Source: Fodinicurvata fenggangensis DSM 21160 (GTDB taxonomy: Bacteria; Pseudomonadota; Alphaproteobacteria; Kiloniellales; DSM-21159). Taken from it: a stretch of 64,000 bases of DNA. The stretch lies in the NCBI RefSeq assembly GCF_000686045.1, contig NZ_JMLV01000004.1, positions 203,545-267,544 on the forward strand, written 5' to 3'. Below, one piece after another: positions 52,122 through 60,851 of this stretch. The first letter of the stretch is position 1; every line of letters begins with the position of its first letter. A program made the position numbers and the translations under genes. The notes under the pieces are model-generated. The model was given only the letters and a program-made list of their open reading frames with translations, did no database searches and was not told the DNA's origin.

Positions 52122-52952
52122 CTAAAGAATATTCCCGTCCTCAGCGAAGAAGGGGTGGGGACCGTCGAAGGCGCCGATGGGACTGAGGTGAGAGACAAGG
52201 GGTTCCCCTGGCGGCGCATGGAACAGCCGCAACAAGGGCGGCTCCATGGTGAAGCTGGCTGGGCCGTTCGGGTCGAGGTCGAGGGTCACCGCGTGCGCCG
52301 GGCTCGGGGCGATGCTGATGCCGATTCCGTTCAGGACCGTCTCGCTGGCGCGGTGCACGTGGCCGCAGGCGACGTGGGCCACCTGGGGATGGCGGGCCAG
52401 CACCGCCAGGAAGGCCTCTGCGTCCTGCAGGTTTTGCACATCCATGTGCCGGATGCCGGTCTTGAAGGGCGGATGATGCTGAAAGATCAGGGTCGGCCTG
52501 TCCGGTGCCTGGGCCAGCGTGCTTTCGAGCCAGTCGAGACGTGCCGGGCAGAAGCGGCCGTAGGGCTGGCCGGGTACGCTGGAGTCCAGGACCACGGCCC
52601 GCAGATGGCCCAGATCGACGGCGTAGTGGATGAAGCCGTCATCACGCTGGCCATTATCCTTGAGGTAGTCGTGGCCGGGAAAGGCGGCGCGAATGCCGGC
52701 GCGGCGGTCGTGATTGCCCGCGGCGAGATACACCGGTGCCGTCAGATCGGCGAGTATGTCCGCCAGCAGGGCATATTCCGCATCCAGGCCGCGATCGGCG
52801 AGATCCCCGGTGACGAACACCGCGGCCACGGCCGGCCGCAGCGCATTGAGATGCTGTATGGCACGGCGCAGGAATGCAGCAGTGTCCACCTTGCCATAGG
52901 CGGTCTCGCCCGCTGGCTTGATATGCGTGTCGGTAAGCTGGGCGATCAGCAT
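52122..52952 (-). CDS. GpdQ-like metallophosphodiesterase
   Basis: This 276-residue class III phosphodiesterase opens MLIAQLTDTHIKPAGETAYG. Binuclear metal ligands fall at Asp8, His10, Asp50 (VTGDLAD), Asn80 (AAGNHD), a histidine at 159-160 (FQHHPPF), and His198/His200 (CGHVH). This matches the layout of Enterobacter glycerophosphodiesterase GpdQ, which cleaves glycerophosphodiesters. Cyclic-nucleotide phosphodiesterases such as CpdA share the fold. It is the last gene of an ABC importer operon, overlapping the ATPase gene by 7 bp, so its substrate is probably what the importer brings in. Confidence 0.88.
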   Translation of the reverse strand: MLIAQLTDTHIKPAGETAYGKVDTAAFLRRAIQHLNALRPAVAAVFVTGDLADRGLDAEYALLADILADLTAPVYLAAGNHDRRAGIRAAFPGHDYLKDNGQRDDGFIHYAVDLGHLRAVVLDSSVPGQPYGRFCPARLDWLESTLAQAPDRPTLIFQHHPPFKTGIRHMDVQNLQDAEAFLAVLARHPQVAHVACGHVHRASETVLNGIGISIAPSPAHAVTLDLDPNGPASFTMEPPLLRLFHAPPGEPLVSHLSPIGAFDGPHPFFAEDGNIL

Positions 52953-53989
52953 GGATTGCTCTCCCCGCCCGTAGCAGGCAGTGGGATGAGGCGATCGGGC
53001 TTGAGGCGGACAGCGACCTCCTCACCGACCTGGATGGTGCCGCGATGGCCGGTGTCTACGATGATGGGCTGCAGCCCATCGCTTTCCAGCACAAGGCGGG
53101 TGCGGTCGCCCAGGAACAGCGACGAGGCAACGCGCCCCCGCAGGTGTGCGCCTTCGCCGCTGACGATCTCGGCGTCCTCCGGACGGAACAGCACGGCATC
53201 GCCCGCGTTCCCCTCCCAGGCCGCGAGCGCGGATGCCGGGACACGGTTCATCGTGCCGATGAAGTCGGCGACGAAATCCGTCGCCGGCGTATGGTAGATG
53301 TCGCGCGGCGCGCCGACCTGCTCGATCCGCCCTGCGCTCATGACGGCGACCCGGTCTCCGAGCGCCATGGCCTCGGCCTGGTCGTGGGTGACGTAGACGG
53401 CGGTGATGCCGAGGTCCCTCAGCAAGCTGTCGAGTTCCACCCGCAGGCGGTCGCGCAGCAGCGCGTCGAGCGCGGTCAGCGGTTCGTCGAGCAGAAGGAT
53501 GCGCGGGCGGACCGCGATGGCCCGTGCCAGCGCCACCCGTTGGCGCTGGCCGCCGCTGAGCTGGTCGATGCGGCGTGCGCCCAGCTCGGTGATCTGCATC
53601 ATCCCGAGTGTCTCCTCGACGCGGCGGGAGCGCTCGTCCCGGGGGACGCGGCGCACCTTGAGCCCATAGGCGACATTCTGGCGGACCGACATGTTCGGGA
53701 AGAGTGCATAGGACTGGAACACCATGCCGACCTGGCGCCTTTCGATCGGTCTTGCCGTGACGTCCTCGCCGTTGAAAAGGACGCGGCCGCCCCTGTCCGG
53801 GGCCTCCAGCCCGGCGATGATGCGCAGCAAGGTGGTCTTGCCGCAGCCGGAAGGCCCCAACAGCACCACGGTCTCGCCGCCGGCAATCGTGAAATCGATC
53901 GGCTGCAGCGCCCGGGTGCCGTCGGCGAAGGTTTTGCCGCAGGCGGTCAGTGTGATGGCTGTTTTCTCGGTCGGCATCGGCTCACTCAT
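52946..53989 (-). CDS. ABC transporter ATP-binding protein (PotA/FbpC type)
   Basis: This 347-residue ATPase powers the adjacent two permeases. It has Walker A GPSGCGKT (45-52), signature LSGGQRQ (144-150), Walker B ILLLDEP (164-170) and a C-terminal TOBE-like domain (about 240-340). It belongs to the class that serves polyamine, iron(III) and phosphonate importers. It lies between the phosphodiesterase and permease genes. Confidence 0.95.
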   Translation of the reverse strand: MSEPMPTEKTAITLTACGKTFADGTRALQPIDFTIAGGETVVLLGPSGCGKTTLLRIIAGLEAPDRGGRVLFNGEDVTARPIERRQVGMVFQSYALFPNMSVRQNVAYGLKVRRVPRDERSRRVEETLGMMQITELGARRIDQLSGGQRQRVALARAIAVRPRILLLDEPLTALDALLRDRLRVELDSLLRDLGITAVYVTHDQAEAMALGDRVAVMSAGRIEQVGAPRDIYHTPATDFVADFIGTMNRVPASALAAWEGNAGDAVLFRPEDAEIVSGEGAHLRGRVASSLFLGDRTRLVLESDGLQPIIVDTGHRGTIQVGEEVAVRLKPDRLIPLPATGGESNPC

Positions 53990-54008
53990 TTCCGCAAAGG
54001 GGTTCCTG

Positions 54009-54800
54009 TCACCGCTTCCGCGACATCATCTGCATGGCGATCAGCAACGGTACGATCATGATGAAGAAAATCAGGGTGTAGGCGCTGGCCACCTCGAGGC
54101 GCATGGAGGCGTAGGAGTCGGCCAGGCCCACCGGCAGGGTCTTGGTGACCGGCGTGTGCAGCATCCAGGTCAGATTGAACTCGCCGATGGAGAGGGTGAA
54201 GGTCATCAACGCGCCGGCCAGGATGCCCGGTTTGACGTTCGGCAGAACCACATTGCAGAAGCGCTGGCGGAAGGTCGCGCCCAGGCTGGCGGCGCCTTCC
54301 TCCAATTCGCGGAAGTTCACGCTGTGCAGCACCGCCAGCACCGAACGCACCATGAAGGGCAGCGTGTAGAGCACATGGCCCACCAGGATGAAGGACCAGT
54401 TCGTGCGGAAGTCGGGGACTCCGCCATAGGTGACGATCAGGGCAAGCGCGATGGCCAGGCCGGGAATGGCCACCGGCAGTACGATCAGTTCCTCGAGCAC
54501 CCGCGCCAGCCGCCCGCCCGTGCGGGCCAGCACATAGGCCGCCGGCACGCCGATCACGAGGTTGACGGCCAGGCAGGTCGCGGCGATCCAGAGGGACAGA
54601 AAGATCGTTTCCGAATAGAGCGACCAGACCTCGCCGATCCACCGCAGGGTGAGCCCGCTGGAGAGTCCCTGGAAATAGTTCACGGTCAGCCCGGCCATGA
54701 CCGAGAGGATCACCGGCAGGATGAGGAAGGTGCAGACCAGCAGAGTGAAAGCCAGCTGGCTGTAGAACAGAAACCCGCGTCGCATCACCGTCCTCCTCAA
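54009..54800 (-). CDS. ABC transporter permease
   Basis: This 263-residue membrane protein has six predicted helices and the EAA loop for ATPase contact (LEEGAASLGATFRQRFCNVVLPNVKPGI). It belongs to the BPD_transp_1 family of the PotC/phosphonate type. Its ATG overlaps the stop of the partner permease by 4 bp. Confidence 0.93.
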   Translation of the reverse strand: MRRTVMRRGFLFYSQLAFTLLVCTFLILPVILSVMAGLTVNYFQGLSSGLTLRWIGEVWSLYSETIFLSLWIAATCLAVNLVIGVPAAYVLARTGGRLARVLEELIVLPVAIPGLAIALALIVTYGGVPDFRTNWSFILVGHVLYTLPFMVRSVLAVLHSVNFRELEEGAASLGATFRQRFCNVVLPNVKPGILAGALMTFTLSIGEFNLTWMLHTPVTKTLPVGLADSYASMRLEVASAYTLIFFIMIVPLLIAMQMMSRKR

Positions 54801-55645
54801 CCCGACGCCGCGACGGTGGAGCCCGAGAAGCTGCGCGCCAGGGCCAGAGCCGCCCAGGTCACCAGCCCGAGGATCACCGATAGGCTGGCCGCGCCGGCGA
54901 TATTCGCGCTGAGCGTGAATTCCGTGTAGATGGTCATCGGCAGCACATCGATGTTGGTCGCTAACGTGAAGGCGGTGCCGAAGGCGCCCATCGAGGTGGC
55001 GAAACAGATGGCTCCGGAGGCGATCAGACCCGGCTTGAGCGCCGGCAGGATGATATCGGCAACGATGCGCCAGGGGGCGGCCCCCAGCGACCTGGCCGCT
55101 TCCTCGAGTCTGGGGTCCAGCTTCTCGGCCGCCGCCATGACCGTGAGTATGACCCGCGGTATGGAGAAATAGAGGTAGCCGACGAAGAGGCCGGCCATCG
55201 AATAGGCGAAGACCAGCTTGTTGCCGGTCAGGAATTGGGCCACCTGACCGACCAGTCCTTGACGGCCGGCCAGCAGGATCACCAGGAAGCCGATCACCAC
55301 GCCCGGGAAGGCCAGCGGAAAGGTCAACAGGGAGACCAGCGCCGCCCGGCCCGGAAAGCGATGGCGCACCAGGAACACCCCCGCCACGGTCGAAATGGCG
55401 AGCGCGGTGAGCGTCACGCCCAGCGACAGCAGAACGGTGGCGATCATGCTCTCCAGGTGCCGCGGTGTGGTCAGCATCGAGAGGTAGGCCGCCGCGCCCT
55501 CTTCGCCCGAGGCGCCGATCAGCACCAGCCGGACCATGGGCAGCAGGAAGAACGCCAGGAAGACGATTCCGGCCGGCAAGGCCAGAAGCCCAAGAATGAG
55601 AGCGGGATGGTGCGACACCCCCTTGCGGTCCTGCAAAAGCGGCAT
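54797..55645 (-). CDS. ABC transporter permease
   Basis: This 282-residue partner permease has six helices and the EAA loop LEEAARSLGAAPWRIVADIILPALKPGL. The start at 55645 (MPLLQD) is chosen because GGGAGGT lies at good spacing; a TTG at 55681 that overlaps the binding-protein stop is the alternative. Together with the next permease it forms the channel of the importer. Confidence 0.92.
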   Translation of the reverse strand: MPLLQDRKGVSHHPALILGLLALPAGIVFLAFFLLPMVRLVLIGASGEEGAAAYLSMLTTPRHLESMIATVLLSLGVTLTALAISTVAGVFLVRHRFPGRAALVSLLTFPLAFPGVVIGFLVILLAGRQGLVGQVAQFLTGNKLVFAYSMAGLFVGYLYFSIPRVILTVMAAAEKLDPRLEEAARSLGAAPWRIVADIILPALKPGLIASGAICFATSMGAFGTAFTLATNIDVLPMTIYTEFTLSANIAGAASLSVILGLVTWAALALARSFSGSTVAASG

Positions 55646-55677
55646 GGATGTCGCACCTCCCTTGACGAACGCGCTGC

Positions 55678-56691
55678 TCAACGGACTTCAGAGAGATAGC
55701 GTTCTTTGAAGCTGTCCTGGACGGTCGCCATCTTGCTGTAGTCGACCGCCGACGCCCGGGCGTAATCGGAGTCCGGCAGGAACTTCGAGGCAGCCTCCTC
55801 GCTCATTGCCGAGGCCCGCACCGGGCGCAGGAAGGCGTTTGCCCAGACCGCCTGTCCCTTGTCGGACATGATGAAGTCGAGGATTTCCTTGCCGCGCTCG
55901 GGGTGGGGTGCGTTCTTCACCAGGCTCATCACATAGGGCACCACCACGGAGCCTTCCTGCGGAATGACGAAGGCCGTATTCGCATCATCCTTGTACTTGG
56001 CCCGGTAGGCGTTGAAGTCGTAGTCGAGCAGGATGGGGATCTCGCCCGACAGCACGCGGGAATAGGCCGTCTGCTTCGGCACGATGGGGTCGTTGTCCGC
56101 CAGCTTCTTGAAGAAGTCGATGCCGGGATCGAAGTTGTCGAGATCACCGCCCATGGCACGGTTCACCGCCACGGCACCGGCGTAGCCGACGAAGGCGGAC
56201 GAGGGGTCCAGGTAGCCGACCATGCCGCGGTACTCGTCCTTCAGGAGGTCTTCCCATGACTGGGGCACCGGCTTGCCGTCCAGGGCATCGACGTTGACGA
56301 AGAAGCCCAGGGTGCCGGAGTGGATGGTGAACCAGCGGCCGTCGGGGTCCTTCAGTCCGTCGGGGATCTCGTCGAAGTGGTCGGGCTTGTAGGCCTCGAC
56401 CACGCCCTTTTCCCCCGCCTGAATGCCGAAGGAAACGCCGTAGTAGGCGACATCGGCGACCGGGTTGTCCTTTTCCGCCAGAAGCTGCGAGAGCGTCTGG
56501 CCCGAGTTCTTGTTGTCGTGCGGGATATCGAAGCCGAGATTTTCCTTGATGTTTTCCAACTGGGCTGCCCAGTCCGCCCACTGCGGCGGGCAGTTGTAGC
56601 AGATGGCGTCGGCGGCTTGCGCCACCGAGGCCCCGGCGCTTAAACTGGCGACCGTTGCGAAAGCAAGAGATTTCAGGGTCCTACCGATCAT
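55678..56691 (-). CDS. ABC transporter substrate-binding protein (PotD/FbpA-like)
   Basis: This protein of about 337 residues has a signal peptide (ending AQAADA) and a class II periplasmic-binding fold: AICYNCPPQWADWAAQLENI, then HSGTLGFFVNVDALDGKPVPQSWEDLL and PHPERGKEILDFIMSDKGQAVWA. These are typical of spermidine, iron or 2-aminoethylphosphonate binding proteins. The two cysteines near the mature N terminus may form a disulfide. AAGGAG precedes the ATG at 56691, which lies inside the end of the lacI-type gene, giving an 11-bp overlap. Confidence 0.93.
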   Translation of the reverse strand: MIGRTLKSLAFATVASLSAGASVAQAADAICYNCPPQWADWAAQLENIKENLGFDIPHDNKNSGQTLSQLLAEKDNPVADVAYYGVSFGIQAGEKGVVEAYKPDHFDEIPDGLKDPDGRWFTIHSGTLGFFVNVDALDGKPVPQSWEDLLKDEYRGMVGYLDPSSAFVGYAGAVAVNRAMGGDLDNFDPGIDFFKKLADNDPIVPKQTAYSRVLSGEIPILLDYDFNAYRAKYKDDANTAFVIPQEGSVVVPYVMSLVKNAPHPERGKEILDFIMSDKGQAVWANAFLRPVRASAMSEEAASKFLPDSDYARASAVDYSKMATVQDSFKERYLSEVR

Positions 56692-57751
56692 AGTGCGAGT
56701 CTCCTTCGCGTGGATTGGCCGGGTCCTGGAGGTCGGCGGGGCGTGCGTTGCCAGCGGGCCCCGCCGATTCCCCAAGACGCAGCGTAAAGGGGAGGCGGCA
56801 GGGTGGTGTGGCCTTCTCCCCGGCTAGGCGGTGCAGCAGATGCTGCGCCGCGACTTCTCCCATCTCGCGCGACGGCTGGATTACGGTCGCCAGAGTGGGA
56901 TGCAGGTGGGTGCCGATGGCGATGCCATCGAACCCGATCACGGAAACGTTTTGAGGAACAGGGAGTCCCATCCTGTCGAGCGCGCCGATCACCGAAATGG
57001 CGAGCAGGTCGTTGGAGCAGAACAGCGCCGTGGGTGCTGTAGGGGGATCGTCAAAGAGGTCTTTCAACACGGCGTCGACATTCAGGGCGATGAAATCAAC
57101 CTCACGCACGGACGGCATGGCCAGCCCGGCGCTGTGGGCGCCTGCCAGGAAGCCGTCGCGCCTGGCGCTGGCGCGGTCGGACTCGGCGAAGCGGCCGGAA
57201 ATCATGGCCATGCGGCGGTGGCCGAGGTCCTGCAGAACCTCGGCGACCTTGGCGCCTGCGGCGGCATTGTCGATGGTCACGGCCGGGCGCCCAGTGCAGG
57301 GAGGCTCGTTATAAATCAGGACGTAGGGCAAGGCCGCCGTGTCGAGCAGGTCGAGAGCCGGGCTCTTCCCGGCGTTCGCAACGGTGAGGATCATGGCGTC
57401 GACGCGTTGCTCCATGAAGGTGCCGACCGTCGCCAGCTCCTCGGCGCTGTCATAATTGGTGGCCGTGATCATCACGTGGTAGCCGGCCTTGCGTGCACAG
57501 GCGGTCACACCCGATACCGCCTCGGCAAAGACCGGGTTGGACAGAGCGGGTACGATCACCCCGAAGGTGCGCGTTTTTGCCGTGGAGAGGCTGCGACCGA
57601 TTGCATTGGAGCGAAAGCCGAGACGTTCTATGGCGTCCTGGACACGCGCGGCGGTCCTGGCGCCGACGTAGCCGGACTTGTTGATCAGCCGGGATACCGT
57701 GGCGACGGACACGCCGGCCTCTTTCGCAATATCCCGGATGGTGGCAGCCAT
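56681..57751 (-). CDS. LacI family transcriptional regulator
   Basis: This 356-residue repressor has the LacI HTH (IRDIAKEAGVSVATVSRLINKSGYV) and hinge (TAARVQDAIERLGFRSNAIGRSL), then a periplasmic-binding-like sensor domain with IVPALSNPVFAEAVSGV and the GFDGIAIGTHLHPTLATVIQP dimer region. It starts the ABC-phosphodiesterase operon and overlaps the binding-protein gene, so it controls itself and the importer. Effectors of the family are usually sugars or nucleosides, which suggests a sugar-like or polyol phosphodiester as signal (inference). Confidence 0.94.
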   Translation of the reverse strand: MAATIRDIAKEAGVSVATVSRLINKSGYVGARTAARVQDAIERLGFRSNAIGRSLSTAKTRTFGVIVPALSNPVFAEAVSGVTACARKAGYHVMITATNYDSAEELATVGTFMEQRVDAMILTVANAGKSPALDLLDTAALPYVLIYNEPPCTGRPAVTIDNAAAGAKVAEVLQDLGHRRMAMISGRFAESDRASARRDGFLAGAHSAGLAMPSVREVDFIALNVDAVLKDLFDDPPTAPTALFCSNDLLAISVIGALDRMGLPVPQNVSVIGFDGIAIGTHLHPTLATVIQPSREMGEVAAQHLLHRLAGEKATPPCRLPFTLRLGESAGPAGNARPADLQDPANPREGDSHYDR

Positions 57752-57841
57752 CTGTTCCTGCCTCTTCCCCTGTCAGACCAAAATGGCAGGACGGCCGGCC
57801 CACAGAGTGTCCCAGGCTGAAAGTACCCGGGGCAGCGCCGT

Positions 57842-57857
57842 ATGTAACCGGTTACAT
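57842..57857. promoter_or_regulatory. LacI-type operator, perfect 16-bp palindrome
   Basis: ATGTAACCGGTTACAT is perfectly symmetric around a central CG, as in typical LacI/PurR operators, and lies 91 bp upstream of the lacI-type start. The remainder of the 353-bp gap 57752-58104 holds no convincing gene. Confidence 0.8.
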
Positions 57858-58104
57858 GCCGTGCGTCCTTATGCACGAAAGGTGTTACGGATTTTTGATG
57901 ACTGCATGATCATGATGCGACAAACCGGGTGTCGGGTGGGGCCCTGCACCCACGGTGGCCCGGCCGGTATATCCGTAGTCGAGCCCAGCGAACATATCGG
58001 TCCTGCCGCGAACAGAGAAACTCTCGTTCCAATGGAGGGTGAGGGATGACGGAGAGTTTGAAGAAAACCCAGGCCCGGAACGTGCCTTGCTCCGATGGTT
58101 TCGC

Positions 58105-58770
58105 TCATAGGTGAGCCAACAGCTCCTCCCGCTTCGCACGCGAGGCGTGAAGGCGGCCCTTGGCGGTTTCCAGTACTTGAGGAGAGGCCTCCCTGGGTGT
58201 GCCGGAGGTGAATGGCGGCGCCGGTGCGTATTCCAGCATCAGTTGGATGGTCTCGGCCTCCGCCTGTCCGAATAGCTCCGCGATCAGCGTCAGGCCGAAG
58301 TCGATGCCGGAGGTGACACCGCCGGCGGTGATCAGCGTGCCGTCCGTGACCACACGCGCCTCGACAGGTGTGGCGCCAAGTTTTGCAAGAGTGTCGTGGG
58401 CGTTCCAGTGGGTCGTTGCGCGCTTGCACTTGAGCAGCCCGGCCGCCCCCAGCACGAGGGCTCCGGTGCAGACCGAGGTGACATAGCGCGCGCCGGTGGC
58501 CTGTTCGCGCACGAAGGCGCGCACGGTTTCGTCCTGGAGCAGCGCGTTGATGCCGCTGCCGCCCGGGATGCAGAGCACGTCCAGCGGCGGGCACTCCTGG
58601 AACGTGGTGGTCGGGGTCAAGGACAGGCCGCTGGTGGAGCGTACGGGGCTCTCGTCCTTCCATATGAGGTGGACCTCCGAACCGGGTGCCATGGAAAACA
58701 CCTCGTATGGCCCGGTGAGGTCCAGTTGCTGGACCTGGGGGAAGAGCAGGATGCCGAAGCGCACACTCAT
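58105..58770 (-). CDS. inhA: Isonitrile hydratase-like DJ-1/PfpI protein
   Basis: This 221-residue protein matches Pseudomonas putida isonitrile hydratase, which hydrates isonitriles to N-formamides. It opens VRFGILLFPQVQQLDLTGPY and has the nucleophile Cys101 in the elbow SVCTGALVLGAAGLL, followed by KRATTHW. The start at 58770 has AAGGAGATG upstream. It is divergent from a GlxA-type regulator whose own sensor half is a related DJ-1 domain (SVCSGAFLLATAGLL...RRAVTHW). Other DJ-1 hydrolases share this pattern, so substrate is likely, not certain. Confidence 0.85.
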   Translation of the reverse strand: MSVRFGILLFPQVQQLDLTGPYEVFSMAPGSEVHLIWKDESPVRSTSGLSLTPTTTFQECPPLDVLCIPGGSGINALLQDETVRAFVREQATGARYVTSVCTGALVLGAAGLLKCKRATTHWNAHDTLAKLGATPVEARVVTDGTLITAGGVTSGIDFGLTLIAELFGQAEAETIQLMLEYAPAPPFTSGTPREASPQVLETAKGRLHASRAKREELLAHL

Positions 58771-58859
58771 GAACATCTCCTTTGAATAGCTTCTTTGCGT
58801 TGACGGTCTTGACGCTAGCAGACTAACCTTTGGCTGAATCGCCAGAGTTCCCACGATTC

Positions 58860-59825
58860 ATGCCAAATCATCAGCGACGCATCGAGATCCTGACCTTTCC
58901 CGACAGCCAGCTGCTGGACGTGGCGGCGCCACTGCAGGTCTTCGCCACGGCCAACGACCTGAGTGGCGCAGCCGGCCGCCTGCCTCCCTACGAGGCCGTG
59001 GTGGTCGCGCGGGAGACGCCTGTCAGGACGTCGGCCGGATTGGCGCTCGATGCGGGTCCGCTGGCCGCGGCCGATATGCCGCTGGACACGTTGGTCGTTT
59101 CTGGCGGGTGGGGCGTGGACGCGGCCTGCGAAGAGGCGGCGCTGGTGGACTGGCTCCGCCGGCGCACGAGTGCCGCGCGCCGAACGGCCTCGGTATGCAG
59201 CGGGGCCTTCCTGCTGGCGACGGCGGGGCTGCTCGACGGACGGCGCGCCGTCACCCACTGGCAGCGCTGCAGCGACTTTGCCGCGCGCTTCCCGGCAGTG
59301 CAACTGGACCCCGAGCCGATTTTCGTCCAGGACGGCGACGTCTGGACCTCGGCCGGCGTCACGGCGGGGATCGACCTCGCCCTGGCTCTCGTCGAGGCCG
59401 ATCTGGGGCGGCAGCTTGCGCTGTCCGTCGCGCGGCAGCTGGTCGTGTTCCTCAAGCGCCCGGGCGGGCAGACGCAGTTCAGCACCCTGTTGGAACTCCA
59501 GGAGGGCGACGACCCGTTCGGCCGCCTGCATGCCTGGATCGTCGAGAACCTGGATCGTCCCTTGCCCCTGCCGGTTTTGGCCGAACAGGCGAACATGAGC
59601 CTGCGCAGCTTTTCGCGCCGCTATCGCCAGGCCACCGGGGCTACGCCCGCGCAGTCGATCCGCAGGCTGCGTATCGAGACGGCGCGACGCTTGCTGGAGG
59701 AGGGCCTGTCGGTGGCCCGGGTTTCGCGCCGGTGCGGCTTCGGATCCGAGGAGACGATGCGGCGCGCCTTCCTGCAGAGTTTCGGCGTCAGCCCCCAGGC
59801 CTATCGCGAGCGCTTTGCCGTGTGA
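58860..59825 (+). CDS. GlxA family transcriptional regulator (DJ-1 sensor plus AraC HTH)
   Basis: This protein of about 321 residues has an N-terminal DJ-1/PfpI domain (RRIEILTFPDSQLLDVAAPL, SVCSGAFLLATAG) and a C-terminal AraC HTH pair (PVLAEQANMSLRSFSRRYRQATG, then ARRLLEEGLSVARVSRRCGFGSEETMRRAF). GlxA regulators often control genes for small nitrogenous compounds. The start at 58860 (MPNHQ) is inferred; an in-frame TTG at 58830 is the alternative and no strong ribosome-binding site precedes either. It is 89 bp from the divergent isonitrile hydratase gene and likely controls it. Confidence 0.92.
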   Translation: MPNHQRRIEILTFPDSQLLDVAAPLQVFATANDLSGAAGRLPPYEAVVVARETPVRTSAGLALDAGPLAAADMPLDTLVVSGGWGVDAACEEAALVDWLRRRTSAARRTASVCSGAFLLATAGLLDGRRAVTHWQRCSDFAARFPAVQLDPEPIFVQDGDVWTSAGVTAGIDLALALVEADLGRQLALSVARQLVVFLKRPGGQTQFSTLLELQEGDDPFGRLHAWIVENLDRPLPLPVLAEQANMSLRSFSRRYRQATGATPAQSIRRLRIETARRLLEEGLSVARVSRRCGFGSEETMRRAFLQSFGVSPQAYRERFAV

Positions 59826-59888
59826 GCGGGGTGACGAGAAGGACCGTACCGCTGTCAACGGTGCGGCCAATGCCCTGTTGCCGTCTTG

Positions 59889-59916
59889 TTGACGTGATAC
59901 TATATTTTAGTATCAT
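59889..59916 (+). promoter_or_regulatory. hicAB promoter with overlapping operator
   Basis: TTGACG (59889-59894) and TATCAT (59911-59916) are 16 bp apart. A perfect 8-bp inverted repeat, TGATACTA/TAGTATCA with a 5-bp spacer (59895-59915), fills the promoter spacer and most of the -10 box, an ideal site for HicB autorepression. Transcription would begin at or next to the hicA ATG at 59923, so the hicA message may be leaderless. Confidence 0.7.
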
Positions 59917-59922
59917 CTTTCA

Positions 59923-60177
59923 ATGAAGCGAAAGCACAAGAGGACCCTCGCGGCGATTTTCGCGCGCCCTACACCAGGATCGATTCAATGGGGGGATGTT
60001 GAAGCCCTGTTCAAAGCACTTGGGGCTGAGGTCGAGGAACGAGAAGGCTCGCGTGTTGCTGTCGTGCTGTTCGGGGAGGTGCGGATCTTTCATCGACCAC
60101 ACCCAACTCCGGATACCGACAAGGGTGCTATCGCCAGCATTCGGAAATGGCTGGAAGCGAATGGAGTCAAACCATGA
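59923..60177 (+). CDS. hicA: HicA family mRNA interferase toxin
   Basis: This 84-residue basic protein matches HicA of type II toxin-antitoxin systems, a small double-stranded-RNA-binding-fold ribonuclease. It opens KRKHKRTLAAIFARPTPGSI and has EEREGSRVAVVLFGEVRIFHRPHP, containing the conserved glycine and histidine. Its stop overlaps the hicB ATG by 4 bp. No ribosome-binding site precedes the ATG. Confidence 0.92.
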   Translation: MKRKHKRTLAAIFARPTPGSIQWGDVEALFKALGAEVEEREGSRVAVVLFGEVRIFHRPHPTPDTDKGAIASIRKWLEANGVKP

Positions 60178-60509
60178 ACAACGTCATGATCATCAATGGC
60201 TATCGTGCTGTTATTCAGTACGATCCGGAGATCGAGAAATTCCGTGGAGAGTTCACGGGTCTCAATGGTGGCGCGGACTTCTATGCGGACAGTGTTGAAG
60301 ACCTGCGCAAGGAGGGCGAAACCTCGTTGCGCATCTTCCTGGAGACATGCCGGGACAAGGGCGTCGAGCCCACCAGGCGGTTTTCCGGAAAGTTCCAGGT
60401 GCGCGTTCCCGAGATGGTGCACAAGCAGGCCGTCGAAGCCGCCAGGGCCCGAGGGGTCAGCCTGAATCAACTGGTGGCTGAGGCTCTTGAGCACGAGTTA
60501 TCCGCGTGA
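60174..60509 (+). CDS. hicB: HicB family antitoxin
   Basis: This 111-residue protein has the N-terminal partial RNase H fold of HicB (INGYRAVIQYDPEIEKFRGEF, then FYADSVEDLRKEGETSLRIFLE). A C-terminal ribbon-helix-helix DNA-binding motif follows (GKFQVRVPEMVHKQAVEAARARGVSLNQLVAEAL). It neutralises HicA and represses the operon, presumably at the dyad at 59895-59915. The 4-bp overlap with hicA gives translational coupling. Confidence 0.92.
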   Translation: MNNVMIINGYRAVIQYDPEIEKFRGEFTGLNGGADFYADSVEDLRKEGETSLRIFLETCRDKGVEPTRRFSGKFQVRVPEMVHKQAVEAARARGVSLNQLVAEALEHELSA

Positions 60510-60851
60510 ATGTGCTGGTGACCCCATTGCCCTGCTGAAGGCTGGGTGCGCGTTGTTTTTCGCCATGACGCTCGAAGCGCTCCAAGTTGTCGATGAAGCG
60601 GAGGGCCGTCGCCGAATGCATCCGTTGTAGATAGTTCGTCGGTATCTAGCAGCCGCCTGAGACCGGAAGATTCCACCTCTTATCAATCGGTTGAGAGACT
60701 TCCTCCCGACGCGGGCCAGAGCGCTCAACATTATTTTCATCGCCCTCTTTCAAGCCGCCCCGGGCGTACACAAATCAAATCATCCGCGCATGAGCTGGGG
60801 GTCGCATGAGCGCCCTGCCGTTTCGCTGCGCCTTGCCTCCTGGACGTAAAA
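60510..60851. other. Gap without a convincing gene after hicAB
   Basis: These 342 bp contain only short overlapping frames on both strands with no recognised domain. The segment may be debris of a former insertion, but I see no inverted repeats or transposase motif. Confidence 0.4.

Noticed and set aside
57869..58663. A 264-residue minus-strand frame overlapping the isonitrile hydratase gene
   Set aside because: Most of it is a shifted frame of the DJ-1 gene. The unique C-terminal part has no recognisable sequence or start signal.
60510..60851. Possible transposase remnant after hicAB
   Set aside because: Neither strand gives a recognisable DDE or HTH motif and no terminal inverted repeats are seen.
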